DNA of 64,000 nucleotides from assembly GCF_014489495.1 (NCBI RefSeq), contig NZ_CP060780.1, positions 2,429,001-2,493,000 of the forward strand. The letters are read 5' to 3'. This stretch comes from Sphingomonas daechungensis (lineage in GTDB: Bacteria; Pseudomonadota; Alphaproteobacteria; Sphingomonadales; Sphingomonadaceae). Positions 44,863 through 53,966 of the stretch are shown piece after piece (the stretch's first letter is position 1; every line of letters begins with the position of its first letter). A model generated the notes under the pieces. The model saw only the letters and a program-made list of their open reading frames with translations. It searched no databases and was not told the origin of the DNA. A program made the translations under genes and the position numbers.

Positions 44863-47172
44863 GTGCCTGAATCGCCGTCCAACCTGCCCGACTCGCCCGA
44901 TCCGAGTCGCGAAGCCCCTGGCTCGCCGGCCTCAACCCGCCGCAGCGGGAGGCCGTGCTCACGACCGAGGGCCCGGTGCTGGTCCTCGCCGGCGCCGGCA
45001 CGGGCAAGACCTCCGCCCTCACCGCCCGCCTCGCCAACCTGATCGCGACCCGCAAGGCGTGGCCCAGCCAGATCCTCGCGGTCACCTTCACCAACAAGGC
45101 CGCGCGCGAGATGAAGGAGCGCATCGCCAAGATCAGCGGCGGAGCGATCGAGGGCATGCCCTGGCTCGGCACCTTCCACTCGGTCGCCGCGCGCATGCTC
45201 CGCAGCCATGCCGAGCTCGTCGGCCTCCAATCCAACTTCACCATCCTCGACACCGACGACCAGCTCCGCGTCCTCAAGCAGCTGATCAGCGCCGCCAATC
45301 TCGACGAGAAGCGCTGGCCCGCGCGCCAGCTCGCCGGCCTCATCGACCGCTGGAAGAACCGCGGCTGGACCCCGAAGGAAGTCGACCTCGGCGAAGCGGA
45401 GGCATTCGGCCCCGGGCGCGGGCGCGAGCTTTACGCCGCCTACCAGGACCGCCTGCGCACATTGAACGCCTGCGACTTCGGCGACCTGCTGCTGCACATG
45501 CTGACCATCTTCCGCACGCACCCCGACGTGCTGGAAAGCTACCGCGATCGCTTCCGCTACATCCTCGTCGACGAATATCAGGACACCAACCAGTCGCAGT
45601 ATGCCTGGCTGAGGCTCCTCGCCGAGCCGCGGCGCAACCTGTGCTGCGTCGGCGACGACGACCAGTCGATCTATTCCTGGCGCGGGCCGAAGTCGCCAAC
45701 ATCCTCCGCTTCGAAAAGGACTTCCCCGGCGCGAAGATCGTCCGCCTCGAACAGAACTACCGCTCCACCTCCCACATCCTCGCCGCCGCCGACGGCCTCA
45801 TCGCCAACAATTCCGGCCGCCTCGGCAAGACGCTCTGGACGGACAAGGGTGACGGCGAAAAGGTCAAGGTCGTCGGCATCTGGGACGGCCCGGAGGAAGC
45901 GCGCCGCATCGGTGAGGACGTCGAGGGCTTCCAGCGCCGCGGGCTCAGCCTCGACGACGTCGCCATCCTCGTCCGCGCCCAATTCCAGACCCGCGAGTTC
46001 GAAGAGCGCTTCATCGCGATCGGCCTGCCCTACCAGATCATCGGCGGCTTCCGCTTCTACGAGCGCGCCGAGATCCGCGACGCCCTCGCCTACCTCCGCC
46101 TCATCCACCAGCCCGCCGATGACCTCGCGTTCGAGCGCATCGTCAACCAGCCCAAGCGTGGCCTCGGCGACAAGGCGTTGGCCACCATCCACGCGCACGC
46201 GCGCGCGACTCAGGAGCCCCTGCTCATCTCCGCCGCGCGGCTGCTCGACACCGACGAGCTTCAGGCCCGCGCCCGCTCCAGCCTCGGCCGCTTCGTCGCC
46301 GACATCCACCGCTGGAAGCAGATGTCGAACGAGCTACCTCATGCCGAGCTCGCCCGCATCATGCTCGACGAAAGCGGCTACACCGCCATGCTCCAGGCCG
46401 ACCGCAGCGCGGAAAGCGCCGGCCGCCTCGAAAACCTTGCCGAGCTCACGCGCGCGATGGAGGAGTACGAGACCCTCCCCGCCTTCCTCGAGCATGTCAG
46501 CCTCGTCATGGACAATGACGAGAACCGGCAGGGCGAGAAGGTCACCATCATGACCATCCACGCCGCCAAGGGGCTGGAGTTCGACGTCGTCTATCTGCCC
46601 GGCTGGGAGGAAGGCATCTTCCCGTCGCAGCGCGCGCTCGATGAAGGCGGCCTCGCCAGCCTCGAGGAGGAGCGCCGCCTCGCTTACGTCGCCATCACCC
46701 GCGCGCGGAAAAAGGCGACGGTCATGCACGCCGCCAACCGCCGCATCTACGGCCAGTGGACCAGCTCACTCCCCAGCCGCTTCGTCGGCGAGCTTCCCGA
46801 CGAGCACATCGAGACGGAAACGACCATGTCCGGCGGCGAGAGCCTGTGGCGAGCGCAATGGAGCGAGCGCGCCGACCCCTTCGCCCACCTCGGCCCCGCC
46901 CAGTCGATGCGGGCGTCGACGCGAGGCCCCGGCTGGCAGCGAGCAAGCCAGGGCGGCCGCTTCAACCGCGACCCGGCCCGCGTGATCGAGGCGAAGGCCT
47001 CGGCGGTATCCTTAGGCAACCAGGGCCGCACCGACCTGGAGCTCGGCCAGCGCGTGTTCCACGGCAAGTTCGGCTACGGCAAGATCGTCGCGCAGGAAGG
47101 CAACAAGCTCGAGATCGAGTTCGAGCATGCGGGTTGAAGAAGGTGTTGGATTCGTTCGTCAGCGCAGGCTGA
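44863..47172 (+). CDS. uvrD: UvrD/PcrA-type DNA helicase (three frame breaks)
   Basis: A superfamily 1 helicase of 770 residues after restoring one base near each of 44922, 45687 and 47131. Motifs in order: LAGLNPPQREAV (Q motif), LAGAGTGKT (I), VTFTNKAAREMKER (Ia), DEYQDTNQSQY (II), VGDDDQSIYSWRGA (III), LEQNYRS (IV), TIHAAKGLEFDVVYLPG (V) and VAITRARKKA (VI). The tail is the UvrD-type tudor-like end FGYGKIVAQEGNKLEIEFEH plus AGLKKVLDSFVSAG. It unwinds DNA 3' to 5' in mismatch and excision repair. GTG 44863 is the likely start. Confidence 0.9.
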
Positions 47173-47184
47173 ATTAGACACACA

Positions 47185-47216
47185 TGATTGTATATGAACA
47201 ATCACTAAATTAGTGA
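47185..47216 (+). promoter_or_regulatory. twin overlapping operators before the ArsR-type repressor gene
   Basis: TGATTGT-ATATGA-ACAATCA (47185-47204) and TCACTAA-A-TTAGTGA (47202-47216) are two perfect 7-bp inverted repeats overlapping by three bases in an AT-rich island. The second ends 6 bp before the ATG at 47223. No Shine-Dalgarno sequence is visible. Autoregulation of the sulfide operon by the repressor is the natural reading. Confidence 0.75.
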
Positions 47217-47222
47217 CTGCTA

Positions 47223-47621
47223 ATGGATAAAGTAGTCGCCATATCCCCTTCCGAAATGACCGCTAATGCGGCCAAGGCCGCGGCGCTACTGAAGATGCTC
47301 GCCAACGAGAATCGGCTGCTAATCCTCTGCCATCTCATTGCTGAGGAAGAGATATCGGTCGGCGACCTTACGTCGCGAATTGGCCTAAGCCAGTCCGCAC
47401 TCTCGCAGCATTTGGCAAAGCTTCGGGACCAAGGCTTGGTCGCGTTCCGACGCGAGGCCCAAACTCTTTTCTACAGGGTCGGTGACGAACGTGCGGCTCA
47501 GGTGCTGATCCTGCTTCATAAGATGTTTTGCTCGAAGGAAGGTGGCGACCCTTCGTGGAAATCACCTAATGCGGACAAGCAGCCAGCACGGCAGATGGGC
47601 CCAAAAGGAACCCGCCCATGA
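47223..47621 (+). CDS. bigR: ArsR-family persulfide-responsive repressor (BigR/SqrR-like)
   Basis: The protein has 132 residues. The winged HTH is EISVGDLTSRIGLSQSALSQ, HLAKLRDQGLVAFRREAQTL, FYRVGDERA. Cys36 (LLILCHLIA) and Cys103 (HKMFCSKEG) are 67 residues apart, as in BigR and SqrR, where the pair forms a tetrasulfide or disulfide on exposure to reactive sulfur and releases DNA. The position at the head of a persulfide dioxygenase, YeeE/YedE and TauE operon fits that function. It overlaps the next start by ATGA. Confidence 0.9.
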   Translation: MDKVVAISPSEMTANAAKAAALLKMLANENRLLILCHLIAEEEISVGDLTSRIGLSQSALSQHLAKLRDQGLVAFRREAQTLFYRVGDERAAQVLILLHKMFCSKEGGDPSWKSPNADKQPARQMGPKGTRP

Positions 47622-48576
47622 ACGTTCCAGCGAATCTGATCCAGCGCAACGACGCGGCCGTTCACTTCGGACGTGCGGAAACTCAGGTCGAACAAGCGCT
47701 CCAGAGCGACATCCATCGCCCGTCGTTCGCACCTTCTTCGACGAGCCGACTTTCACTGCGACCCACATCGTGCACGATCCTGCGACGAAGGCGGCAGCCA
47801 TCGTCGATAGCGTGATGGATTTCGACGAGGCAGCAGGACGCACATCCTTCGAAAGCGCTGACCGGATCATCGATTACGTCAAGGCGGAGGGCCTGACCGT
47901 CGAATGGCTGCTGGAGACCCACGCTCATGCCGATCACCTGTCGGCGGCGCCTTATCTTCAGCAGAAGCTGGGAGGAGCCCTCGCGATCGGCGAGGACATC
48001 CGCAGCGTTCAGGAAGTGTTCGGCAAGATCTTCAACGAGGGCACAGAATTCGCGCGTGACGGATCGCAGTTCGACAGGCTTTTCGCCGATGGAGACAAGT
48101 TCAGCCTCGGCGGAATCCCAGCAATCGCGCTCCATGTTCCCGGGCACACGCCGGCCGATATGGCCTACGTGATCGGCGATGCTGCCTTCATTGGCGACAC
48201 ACTCTTCATGCCCGACTACGGCACCGCGCGAGCCGACTTCCCCGGCGGCGACGCACACCGGCTGTTTCGCTCCATCCACCGGCTACTCGAACTTCCGGAC
48301 GAAACCCGCCTGTTCCTGTGCCACGACTATAAGGCCCCGAACCGCGATGAATTCGCCTGGGAGACGACCGTCCGCGCTGAGCGATCGAGCAACGTGCACG
48401 TCCACGAAGGCGTCGACGAAGACGCTTTCGTGGCCATGCGCACCGCGCGTGATGCGACGCTCGACATGCCGCGCCTGATCCTGCCTTCGGTGCAGGTGAA
48501 CATGCGAGGCGGCCATTTGCCCGAGCCGGAATCGAACGGCACTCGCTACCTCAAACTGCCGCTCAACCTGCTATAA
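47618..48576 (+). CDS. metallo-beta-lactamase-fold persulfide dioxygenase-like protein (frame broken near 47729)
   Basis: Begins MNVPANLIQRNDAAVHFGRA at ATG 47618, within the stop of the repressor gene. One restored C near 47729 joins DIHRPVVRTFFDEPTFTATH. The non-heme iron site is THAHADHLSA, GHTPAD, GDTLFMPDYG and CHDYKAP, as in ETHE1/Blh. It is shorter than Blh because a rhodanese domain is absent. It oxidises glutathione persulfide to sulfite in the cytoplasm. 319 residues. A second homologue is at 60523-61390. Confidence 0.88.
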
Positions 48577-49006
48577 TGCTGGAACCGCTCCCGTTGCATT
48601 TGCCGTCTTCGGCGGATTGCTGATCGGCGCTGCAGCTGCACTGCTTCTTTTGCTCACGGGCCGGATTGCCGGTGTTAGTGGAATGTTCGCTACGGTAGTC
48701 CGGATCGCGGATGCAGGACCGCCGTGGCGACTGGCTGCTGCTTTCGTGATCGGTCTTCCGGTTGGAGCGATTGTGGCTTCGACGTTGATCCGCCAGCCGC
48801 AGATTGAAGTGACCTCGTCGGTACCGGTGCTGATCGCTGCGGGACTGCTCGTCGGTTTCGGCACACGCCTCGGGAACGGATGCACAAGCGGGCACGGCGT
48901 CTGCGGGATCGGCCGCCTTTCATTTCGCTCAATCGCCGCGACCCTCGCCTTTATGGCAGCCGCGGCCGCCACGGTATTCGTCACTCGACATTTGATGGGA
49001 GCCTGA
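48576..49006 (+). CDS. YeeE/YedE-type sulfur transporter, N-terminal half (frame broken near 48595)
   Basis: The ATG overlaps the dioxygenase stop (TAATG). One restored base near 48595 gives MLEPLP followed by FAVFGGLLIGAAAALLLLLT, the known start of this family. GRIAGVSGM, VLIAAGLLVGFGTRLGNGCT and SGHGVCGIGRLS carry the GNGCTSGHG signature whose cysteine handles thiosulfate or persulfide. About 143 residues and four helices form one half of the pair encoded with the next gene. Confidence 0.85.
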
Positions 49007-49007
49007 C

Positions 49008-49456
49008 TTGCGCACAGTCCTTCCAGCCCTGGCGTCCGGCATTCTGTTTGGTGCCGGCCTCGCGGTATCGGACATGATCAATCCGTCTCGCGTGTTAGGG
49101 TTTCTGGACCTCGCCGGGTCTTGGGATCCAACCCTTGCCTTCGTGATGATCGGGGCCGTGCTTGCGTCAGCCATCGGGTACGTCGTTTCACGGCGATTGA
49201 GGGCACCGATTTTCGGACGCAGCTTCTTCATCCCGGAAAACCGTCAGCTTGACAGTCAGCTGATCGGTGGAGCGGTCTTGTTCGGGATTGGCTGGGGAAT
49301 GGTCGGGTTCTGCCCGGCCCGGCCATCGCCGGACTCGCCTTCGGAATGTGGCAGGCGTGGCTGTTCGTTGCAGCAATGATCATCGGGATGTTCCTGCACC
49401 GCGTCGTTGCGGGTCTGCGCCGAATGAGCCCGATGCATTCGCCGACTGACGCCTGA
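49008..49456 (+). CDS. YeeE/YedE-type sulfur transporter, C-terminal half (frame broken near 49316)
   Basis: TTG 49008 lies 1 bp after the previous stop. LPALASGILFGAGLAVSDMI, NPSRVLGFLDLAGSWDPTLA and LIGGAVLFGIGWGMVGFCPG form the second half of the YeeE/YedE fold, with FCPGPA as its conserved Cys motif after one base is restored near 49316. The repaired protein ends RRMSPMHSPTDA at 49456, sharing the A of its stop with the next start. With the first half it likely imports or exports sulfur species. Confidence 0.85.
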
Positions 49457-50240
49457 TGCTGGAGACCTCCCAGTACATTCTCGGCGCGTTTTCAGGCGGT
49501 CTCGTCGGCTTCGTGCTTGGCTTGGTTGGCGGAGGCGGCTCGATCCTCGCCGTTCCACTCATGGTTTACCTAGTCGGCGTCTCCAATCCGCACGTGGCCA
49601 TCGGCACCAGTGCTTTCGCCGTCGCCGCCAATGCAGCCACCGGACTTGCGAGCCATGCCCGGCATGGCCACGTTAAATGGAGGTGCGCTGCAGTTTTCGC
49701 CCTCGCCGGAATTGCCGGCGCAGCGGCCGGGTCAACGCTCGGAAAGAACTTCGACGGCCAAAAGCTGCTCTTCCTGTTCGCGCTGGTCATGATCGCGGTC
49801 GGCATCCTCATGCTCAAACGTCGAGGTCATGCCGGCGACGCCGGAGTCCGGCTGGGACGCGAAAACGCTCCGAAACTCGTTGCTTACGGGCTCGGAGCGG
49901 GGCTCTTCTCTGGATTCTTTGGAATAGGGGGCGGCTTCCTGATCGTGCCTGGCTTGATCGCGGCAACGGGCATGCCAATGCTCAACGCGGTCGGCTCGTC
50001 GTTGGTCGGTGTAACTTCCTTCGGCCTGACGACGGCCGGAAACTACGCCATTTCCGGGCTGGTCGACTGGCCACTCGCCGTGGCCTTTATCGCCGGGGGC
50101 TGGGAGGCGGCATCGTCGGAACGCGCGCAGCTCGCCATCTTTCCGCAAAGCGGGACGCGCTAACCCTCGTCTTTGCAATCCTAATCTTCGCCGTCGCCAC
50201 CTACATGCTTTGGCAAACGGCCGGTCAATTTCTCTCCTAG
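49456..50240 (+). CDS. TauE/SafE sulfite/sulfonate exporter (frame broken near 50102)
   Basis: ATG 49456 lies within the previous stop. Eight-helix TauE/SafE architecture: VGFVLGLVGGGGSILAVPLM, GTSAFAVAANAATGL, AVFALAGIAGAAAGSTLG, LFSGFFGIGGGFLIVPGLIA, GVTSFGLTTAGNYAIS. Restoring one G near 50102 completes GGLGGGIVGTRAARHLSAKR and LIFAVATYMLWQTAGQFLS, 261 residues. It would export the sulfite made by the dioxygenase. Confidence 0.88.
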
Positions 50241-50247
50241 ATCGGAA

Positions 50248-50266
50248 AAGGCTGTCCTACAGCCTT
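50248..50266 (+). terminator. hairpin ending the sulfide operon
   Basis: AAGGCTGT, loop CCT, ACAGCCTT: a perfect 8-bp stem, 7 bp after the TauE stop. The downstream tract AGTTCTA is only weakly T-rich. Confidence 0.6.
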
Positions 50267-50582
50267 AGTTCTATGATCCAATATGGTTCATGGGCCCGTT
50301 TTTCACGAACCAGTCAATTTCACTTCCGGACGATGCCCGCGCCATTAAGGCTGGACGGCGGAAAGGCAGATCGCCTTCATCGGGGCGCTGGCCGAAACCG
50401 CGAATGCACTGCCCTCAGTGCGAACATTGGGACCATTCGCGCCCGCTTCTCCCGCGCCCGGCACGGTCAATTTGGTCAACTTCCCTCTGGCAAAGCTGAC
50501 GCTCGCTGGCTTTCGAACGGCCCGACGCCCTCTCGGCGCGCGGATATCCGTCGCGCCCCGTGGCGTGGACGCACAAGCGCCG
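50267..50582 (+). other. 316-bp gap, possible degenerate gene remnant
   Basis: No intact gene is seen. One frame reads ERQIAFIGALAETANALPSV, resembling the start of helix-turn-helix proteins of sphingomonads, before it diverges. It could be a decayed fragment or a gene with several sequence errors. A CxxC motif in another frame (MHCPQCEHW) is not supported by context. Confidence 0.25.
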
Positions 50583-51931
50583 TCAGGTCGTTTCCTTGAA
50601 GACCTTGCCGTCCTTCATGATGACGGAGAAGTTGGCCGGGTTCCCGACCAGGTCGACGTTGGCGAGCGGGTTGCCGTTGACGAGCAGCAGGTCGGCCAAT
50701 GCGCCCTCCTGAACCACGCCGAGCTTGCCTTGATAGGGCGAGCGCAGGCCGGACAGCGCCAGCAGCTCCGCATTGTCGTGCGTCACCATCTTCAGGATTT
50801 CCGCAGACGTGAACCACGGCTTCAACCGCAGGATGTACGCGTTCTGCTGCGCGTTGAGCTCCGGCTCGAACAGGAAGTCCGTGCCCCAGGCGAGCTTGAC
50901 GCCAAGCCGCTTGGCCATCGGCCACAGCCGGGCCTGGCCCTCGATCACGGGCTTGCGCTTCTCCCGCCGCTGCGGGCTCATCGCGTCGGTGCTTTCGACC
51001 AGGTTCTGGCTCGACAACCAGATGCCGCGCTCCGCCATCAGCCGGAGCGTGTCTTCGTCGAGGAGCTGTCCGTGCTCAATGCACTTGACGCCCGCCTCGA
51101 TCGCCCGCCGCACCGCCCGCGACGTATAGGCGTGAACCGTGACGTACGTGCCCCAGTCCTCGGCGGCGTCCACGGCCGCCTTCATCTCGTCCAGCGTGTA
51201 TTGGGTCACGTCCACCGGGTCGTAGTCGGACGACGTCCCTCCGCCCGCCATGACCTTGATCTGGCTCGCCCCGAACCGCAGCGCCTCGCGGGTTGCCGCA
51301 AGGACCTCGTCGCGCCCGTCGGCGATGTAGCCGGCGCCCATCAGTTCGGCACGCGACGCCTTGCCTGTCCACCGGCGCGGTCCCTCGTCCGGGGTGCGAT
51401 AGTCGCCATGCCCTGCGGTCTGCGAAATGGTCGGGCCCGATGGCCAGATCCGGGGACCACTGACCCGGCCCGCGTCGATCGCCTGCTTCAGCTCGAAAAT
51501 CGGCCCGCCGACGTCCCTGACCGACGTGAAGCCGCGCATCAGCGTGCCGGTCGCGTTGGCGGCCGCGGCCTTGCCGACTTTCTCGGGCGTCAGATCGGGC
51601 GAGGCCATCTGCTGCTGGGTCAGCGCCCGAAGGTCAGGTGGACGTGAACGTCGATCAGGCCCGGCATCAGCGTGCGGCCGCGACCTTCGATGACCTTGGC
51701 ACCGGATGTCGATCGGACCTGGGGGCCAATCGAAGCGATGTGATTGCCGCGAACCAGGACGTTGGTCGGTCCCGACAGGCTCGGCCCGACGCCGTCGAAC
51801 ACCCTGACGTTCCGGAACAGGACCTCGGTCTCGAGCGGTGGCGTGCCTTGCGCGCTGGCGATTGATGGAAACGCCAACGCAAATGGCGCGAGGAACGATA
51901 TCCATCTTGATGGAGGCGTTCGCAGGTTCAT
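50583..51931 (-). CDS. exported amidohydrolase, imidazolonepropionase-like (frame broken near 51631)
   Basis: ATG 51931 lies behind GGAGATTGC. A signal peptide (SFLAPFALAFPSIASAQ) precedes the domain. Metal ligands are LIDVHVHL, the lysine candidate in ASQIKVMAGGG, YVTVHAYTS, CIEHGQLLD and LAWGTDFLF. A base missing near 51631 separates VHVHLTFG from ALTQQQMASPDLTPEKVGKA; repaired length 449 residues. It probably hydrolyses dipeptides or related amides in the periplasm (Xaa-Pro/Arg/Lys dipeptidase-like subgroup). Confidence 0.87.
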
Positions 51932-52059
51932 CGCAATCTCCACGAAGGAAAGACGAGAACTGGCGGGTCGCGAGCACTGTCGAACCGCTTCGCCGAGCTA
52001 TCCCTTCCGCGAAGCTGCCACAATGTAGGCTATGTGCTTAATGGACGCTGCGAGGCGGT

Positions 52060-52287
52060 TCAGTCCGCGCTTTGCAAGTTACGTTCCGCCTTTGCCGCGG
52101 CTTCCAGCGCACGCATGTGCTCGGACCGTTCGGCCCTGGCCGCCATCTGCATCCAGGCAGCTTCGGCGCGCAGGCAGCGGTCGCGGACATTGTCCAGCGT
52201 GGCGGCATCCGCTTCGGAACGAGCCTGCTCGGCGCGGAGCAGGTAGACCTGCCGCTCCTTGGAATGCGGTTGGGAAACAACGGTCAT
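52060..52287 (-). CDS. small hypothetical protein
   Basis: ATG 52287 follows AGGAG with 8-nt spacing. 75 residues, almost wholly helical and charged: RQVYLLRAEQARSEADAATL, DNVRDRCLRAEAAWMQMAAR and ALEAAAKAERNLQSAD. It is a coiled-coil-like short protein. Similar 70-80-residue RAEQARxEA proteins are frequent in sphingomonads and have no assigned role. Confidence 0.7.
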   Translation of the reverse strand: MTVVSQPHSKERQVYLLRAEQARSEADAATLDNVRDRCLRAEAAWMQMAARAERSEHMRALEAAAKAERNLQSAD

Positions 52288-52374
52288 GATCAAAACTCCT
52301 GGGCTCCCGCAGCCCGCTCCGCGCGTGGCGGAACGGGCCGAAGGTCCTCCCGAGGACGGGAGGGAAATGCGTAC

Positions 52375-52581
52375 TTAGGCGGACTGAAGGTTGACCGCGC
52401 TGGTCTTGCCGCGACGGTCCTGCTCCAGCTCGTAGCTGACGCGCTGGTCCTTCTGCAGCGTGCGCAGGCCCGCGCGCTCGACTGCCGTGATGTGGACGAA
52501 AGCGTCCGTGCCGCCGTCTTCCGGGGCGATGAAGCCGTAGCCCTTTTGGTCGTTGAAAAACTTTACGGTGCCGATTGGCAT
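52375..52581 (-). CDS. cold-shock domain protein
   Basis: Start ATG 52581 (GTVKFFND) is preferred over the ATG at 52590, because GGAAGGA sits 9 bp before the former and directly touches the latter. The 68-residue OB-fold has RNP1 KGYGFIAP and RNP2 AFVHITAV. It binds single-stranded RNA or DNA as an RNA chaperone. The long upstream region is typical of cold-shock genes. Confidence 0.93.
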   Translation of the reverse strand: MPIGTVKFFNDQKGYGFIAPEDGGTDAFVHITAVERAGLRTLQKDQRVSYELEQDRRGKTSAVNLQSA

Positions 52582-52982
52582 GAGTGTCATTCCTTCCTGG
52601 AGGACCGCCGATCGGTCCTCTCCCGCTAGGAGAGGCGAATAGAAGGAATAAGGAGCCGCAAAGCGCCTGAAGACCGTTCGATTGCGACTGATAGCGAGGG
52701 CTAGATAGGCCTTTTCACGGCAAATGTAACCTTGCGGACAATCCGTGCCTGATGTGCGCGGCTCGCGGGCCCCACAGCTACCGCGTCATAATCGATGCTC
52801 ATGCCGCCATAAATCGCGGGATTCCGTACTTTTCTTTGTACTGTAACCTAAACGATGTTAATGCCGATGCATCGGGTCCGTTCAGTTCGGTCATCCGCAA
52901 ACGGGGGTTTGCCCGCAAGTCGCGTTCATCCAACAAATGGTGGGCCGCAGGCACGCGCGTCCATGACCAGAAGGAGGGCACG
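52582..52982. promoter_or_regulatory. 401-bp intergenic region between cold-shock and porin genes
   Basis: Divergent start sites with no gene between. An AT-richer tract (ACTTTTCTTTGTACTGTAAC) about 140 bp before the porin start is a plausible promoter zone. The strong GAAGGAGGG at 52971-52979 serves the porin gene. A long structured leader for the cold-shock mRNA is likely but not shown. Confidence 0.35.
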
Positions 52983-53906
52983 TTGCGAAAATATCTACTG
53001 GCTGCCGCTGCTGCGGCGGCAATTGCCTCACCGGCCGCGGCTCGCGATGGCAGCGGTTATTTCGGAGTTGAGGGCGGCGCCCTCTTCCCGAAGGACAAGT
53101 CGGCCGTGTTCGCGGGCAACTTCTCGTCCTCCGAAGGCTTTTCCTACGACTTCATCGCCGACTACAAGACGAACTATAAGACCGGCATCGATCTCGACCT
53201 CATCGCGGGTTACGATTTCGGCATGTTCCGCCTCGAAGGCGAAGTGGGCTGGAAAAAGGCCAAGCACGGCAGCTACGACAATGCGACCCTGGTTGCGGAC
53301 AGCAGCGAGGGCAGCACGTATACCTACGGACCGTACGATATCGACGCCGACGGCCGGACGACGGTTCTGTCCGGCATGGTCAACGCCTTGCTCGATTTCG
53401 GCGACGAGAACGGCCTCAGCTTCTATGCGGGCGGCGGTATTGGATACGCCTCCGTCAAATATAAGCTGGCGGTCAGCACGACAGCGACCAGTCCGGCGAC
53501 GGTCGTCGACGCGGCGTCCGGATCGATCAAGGACAGCGGCCTCGCCTGGCAAGCCATCGCGGGCATACGCTATGCGATATCGCCCAACATCGACCTCGGT
53601 CTGAAGTATAGATACTTCCAGGGACCGAGGGTGAAGGATGCCTACACCTTCGATAATGGGATCCTTGCGGGCGCCGCGGCCTTTGATGCAGGAAGGTTCC
53701 AGTCGCATAGCGTGCTGGCGAGCCTGATCTACAACTTCGCGTCGCCGGCACCGCCGCCGCCGCCTCCACCCCCGCCACCTCCGCCGCCTCCGCCGCCGCC
53801 GGCGACGCAGACGTGCCCGGACGGATCGGTGATCCTGGCGACCGAGGCCTGCCCGGCTCCGCCGCCTCCGCCTCCTCCGCCGCCACCGGCGCCGGAACGC
53901 GGCTGA
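52983..53906 (+). CDS. outer-membrane beta-barrel protein with two polyproline tracts
   Basis: TTG 52983 follows GAAGGAGGG. Signal peptide RKYLLAAAAAAAIASPAAA; then an eight-strand OmpA-like barrel: GYFGVEGGALFP, IDLDLIAGYDFGMFRLEGEV, LSFYAGGGIGYASVKYKLA, GLAWQAIAGIRYAISPNIDL and SVLASLIYNF. The end is unusual: a run of about 17 prolines, a TQTCPDGSVILATEACP hairpin, then about ten more prolines. No peptidoglycan-binding OmpA domain follows. The frame is intact and a terminator follows. Confidence 0.88.
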   Translation: MRKYLLAAAAAAAIASPAAARDGSGYFGVEGGALFPKDKSAVFAGNFSSSEGFSYDFIADYKTNYKTGIDLDLIAGYDFGMFRLEGEVGWKKAKHGSYDNATLVADSSEGSTYTYGPYDIDADGRTTVLSGMVNALLDFGDENGLSFYAGGGIGYASVKYKLAVSTTATSPATVVDAASGSIKDSGLAWQAIAGIRYAISPNIDLGLKYRYFQGPRVKDAYTFDNGILAGAAAFDAGRFQSHSVLASLIYNFASPAPPPPPPPPPPPPPPPPPATQTCPDGSVILATEACPAPPPPPPPPPPAPERG

Positions 53907-53931
53907 CTTTAGTCAGGCGTGAAATGAAATC

Positions 53932-53962
53932 GGGCGGGTGGGAAACCACTCCGCCCTTTTTC
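53932..53962 (+). terminator. intrinsic terminator after porin-like gene
   Basis: GGGCGGGTGG, loop GAAA, CCACTCCGCCC, then TTTTTCTT: a long stem with one mismatch and a T-run. It probably also slows the convergent sulfotransferase transcript. Confidence 0.88.
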
Positions 53963-53966
53963 TTGA

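Noticed and set aside
47618-48576. Interpretation as a beta-lactamase
   Set aside because: The THAHADH, GDTLF and CHDY set and the operon context match persulfide dioxygenases of the same fold.
50290-50499. Frame with a CxxC motif suggesting a zinc-ribbon protein
   Set aside because: No start signal, no second CxxC, and coding pattern inconsistent; kept only as part of an unexplained gap.
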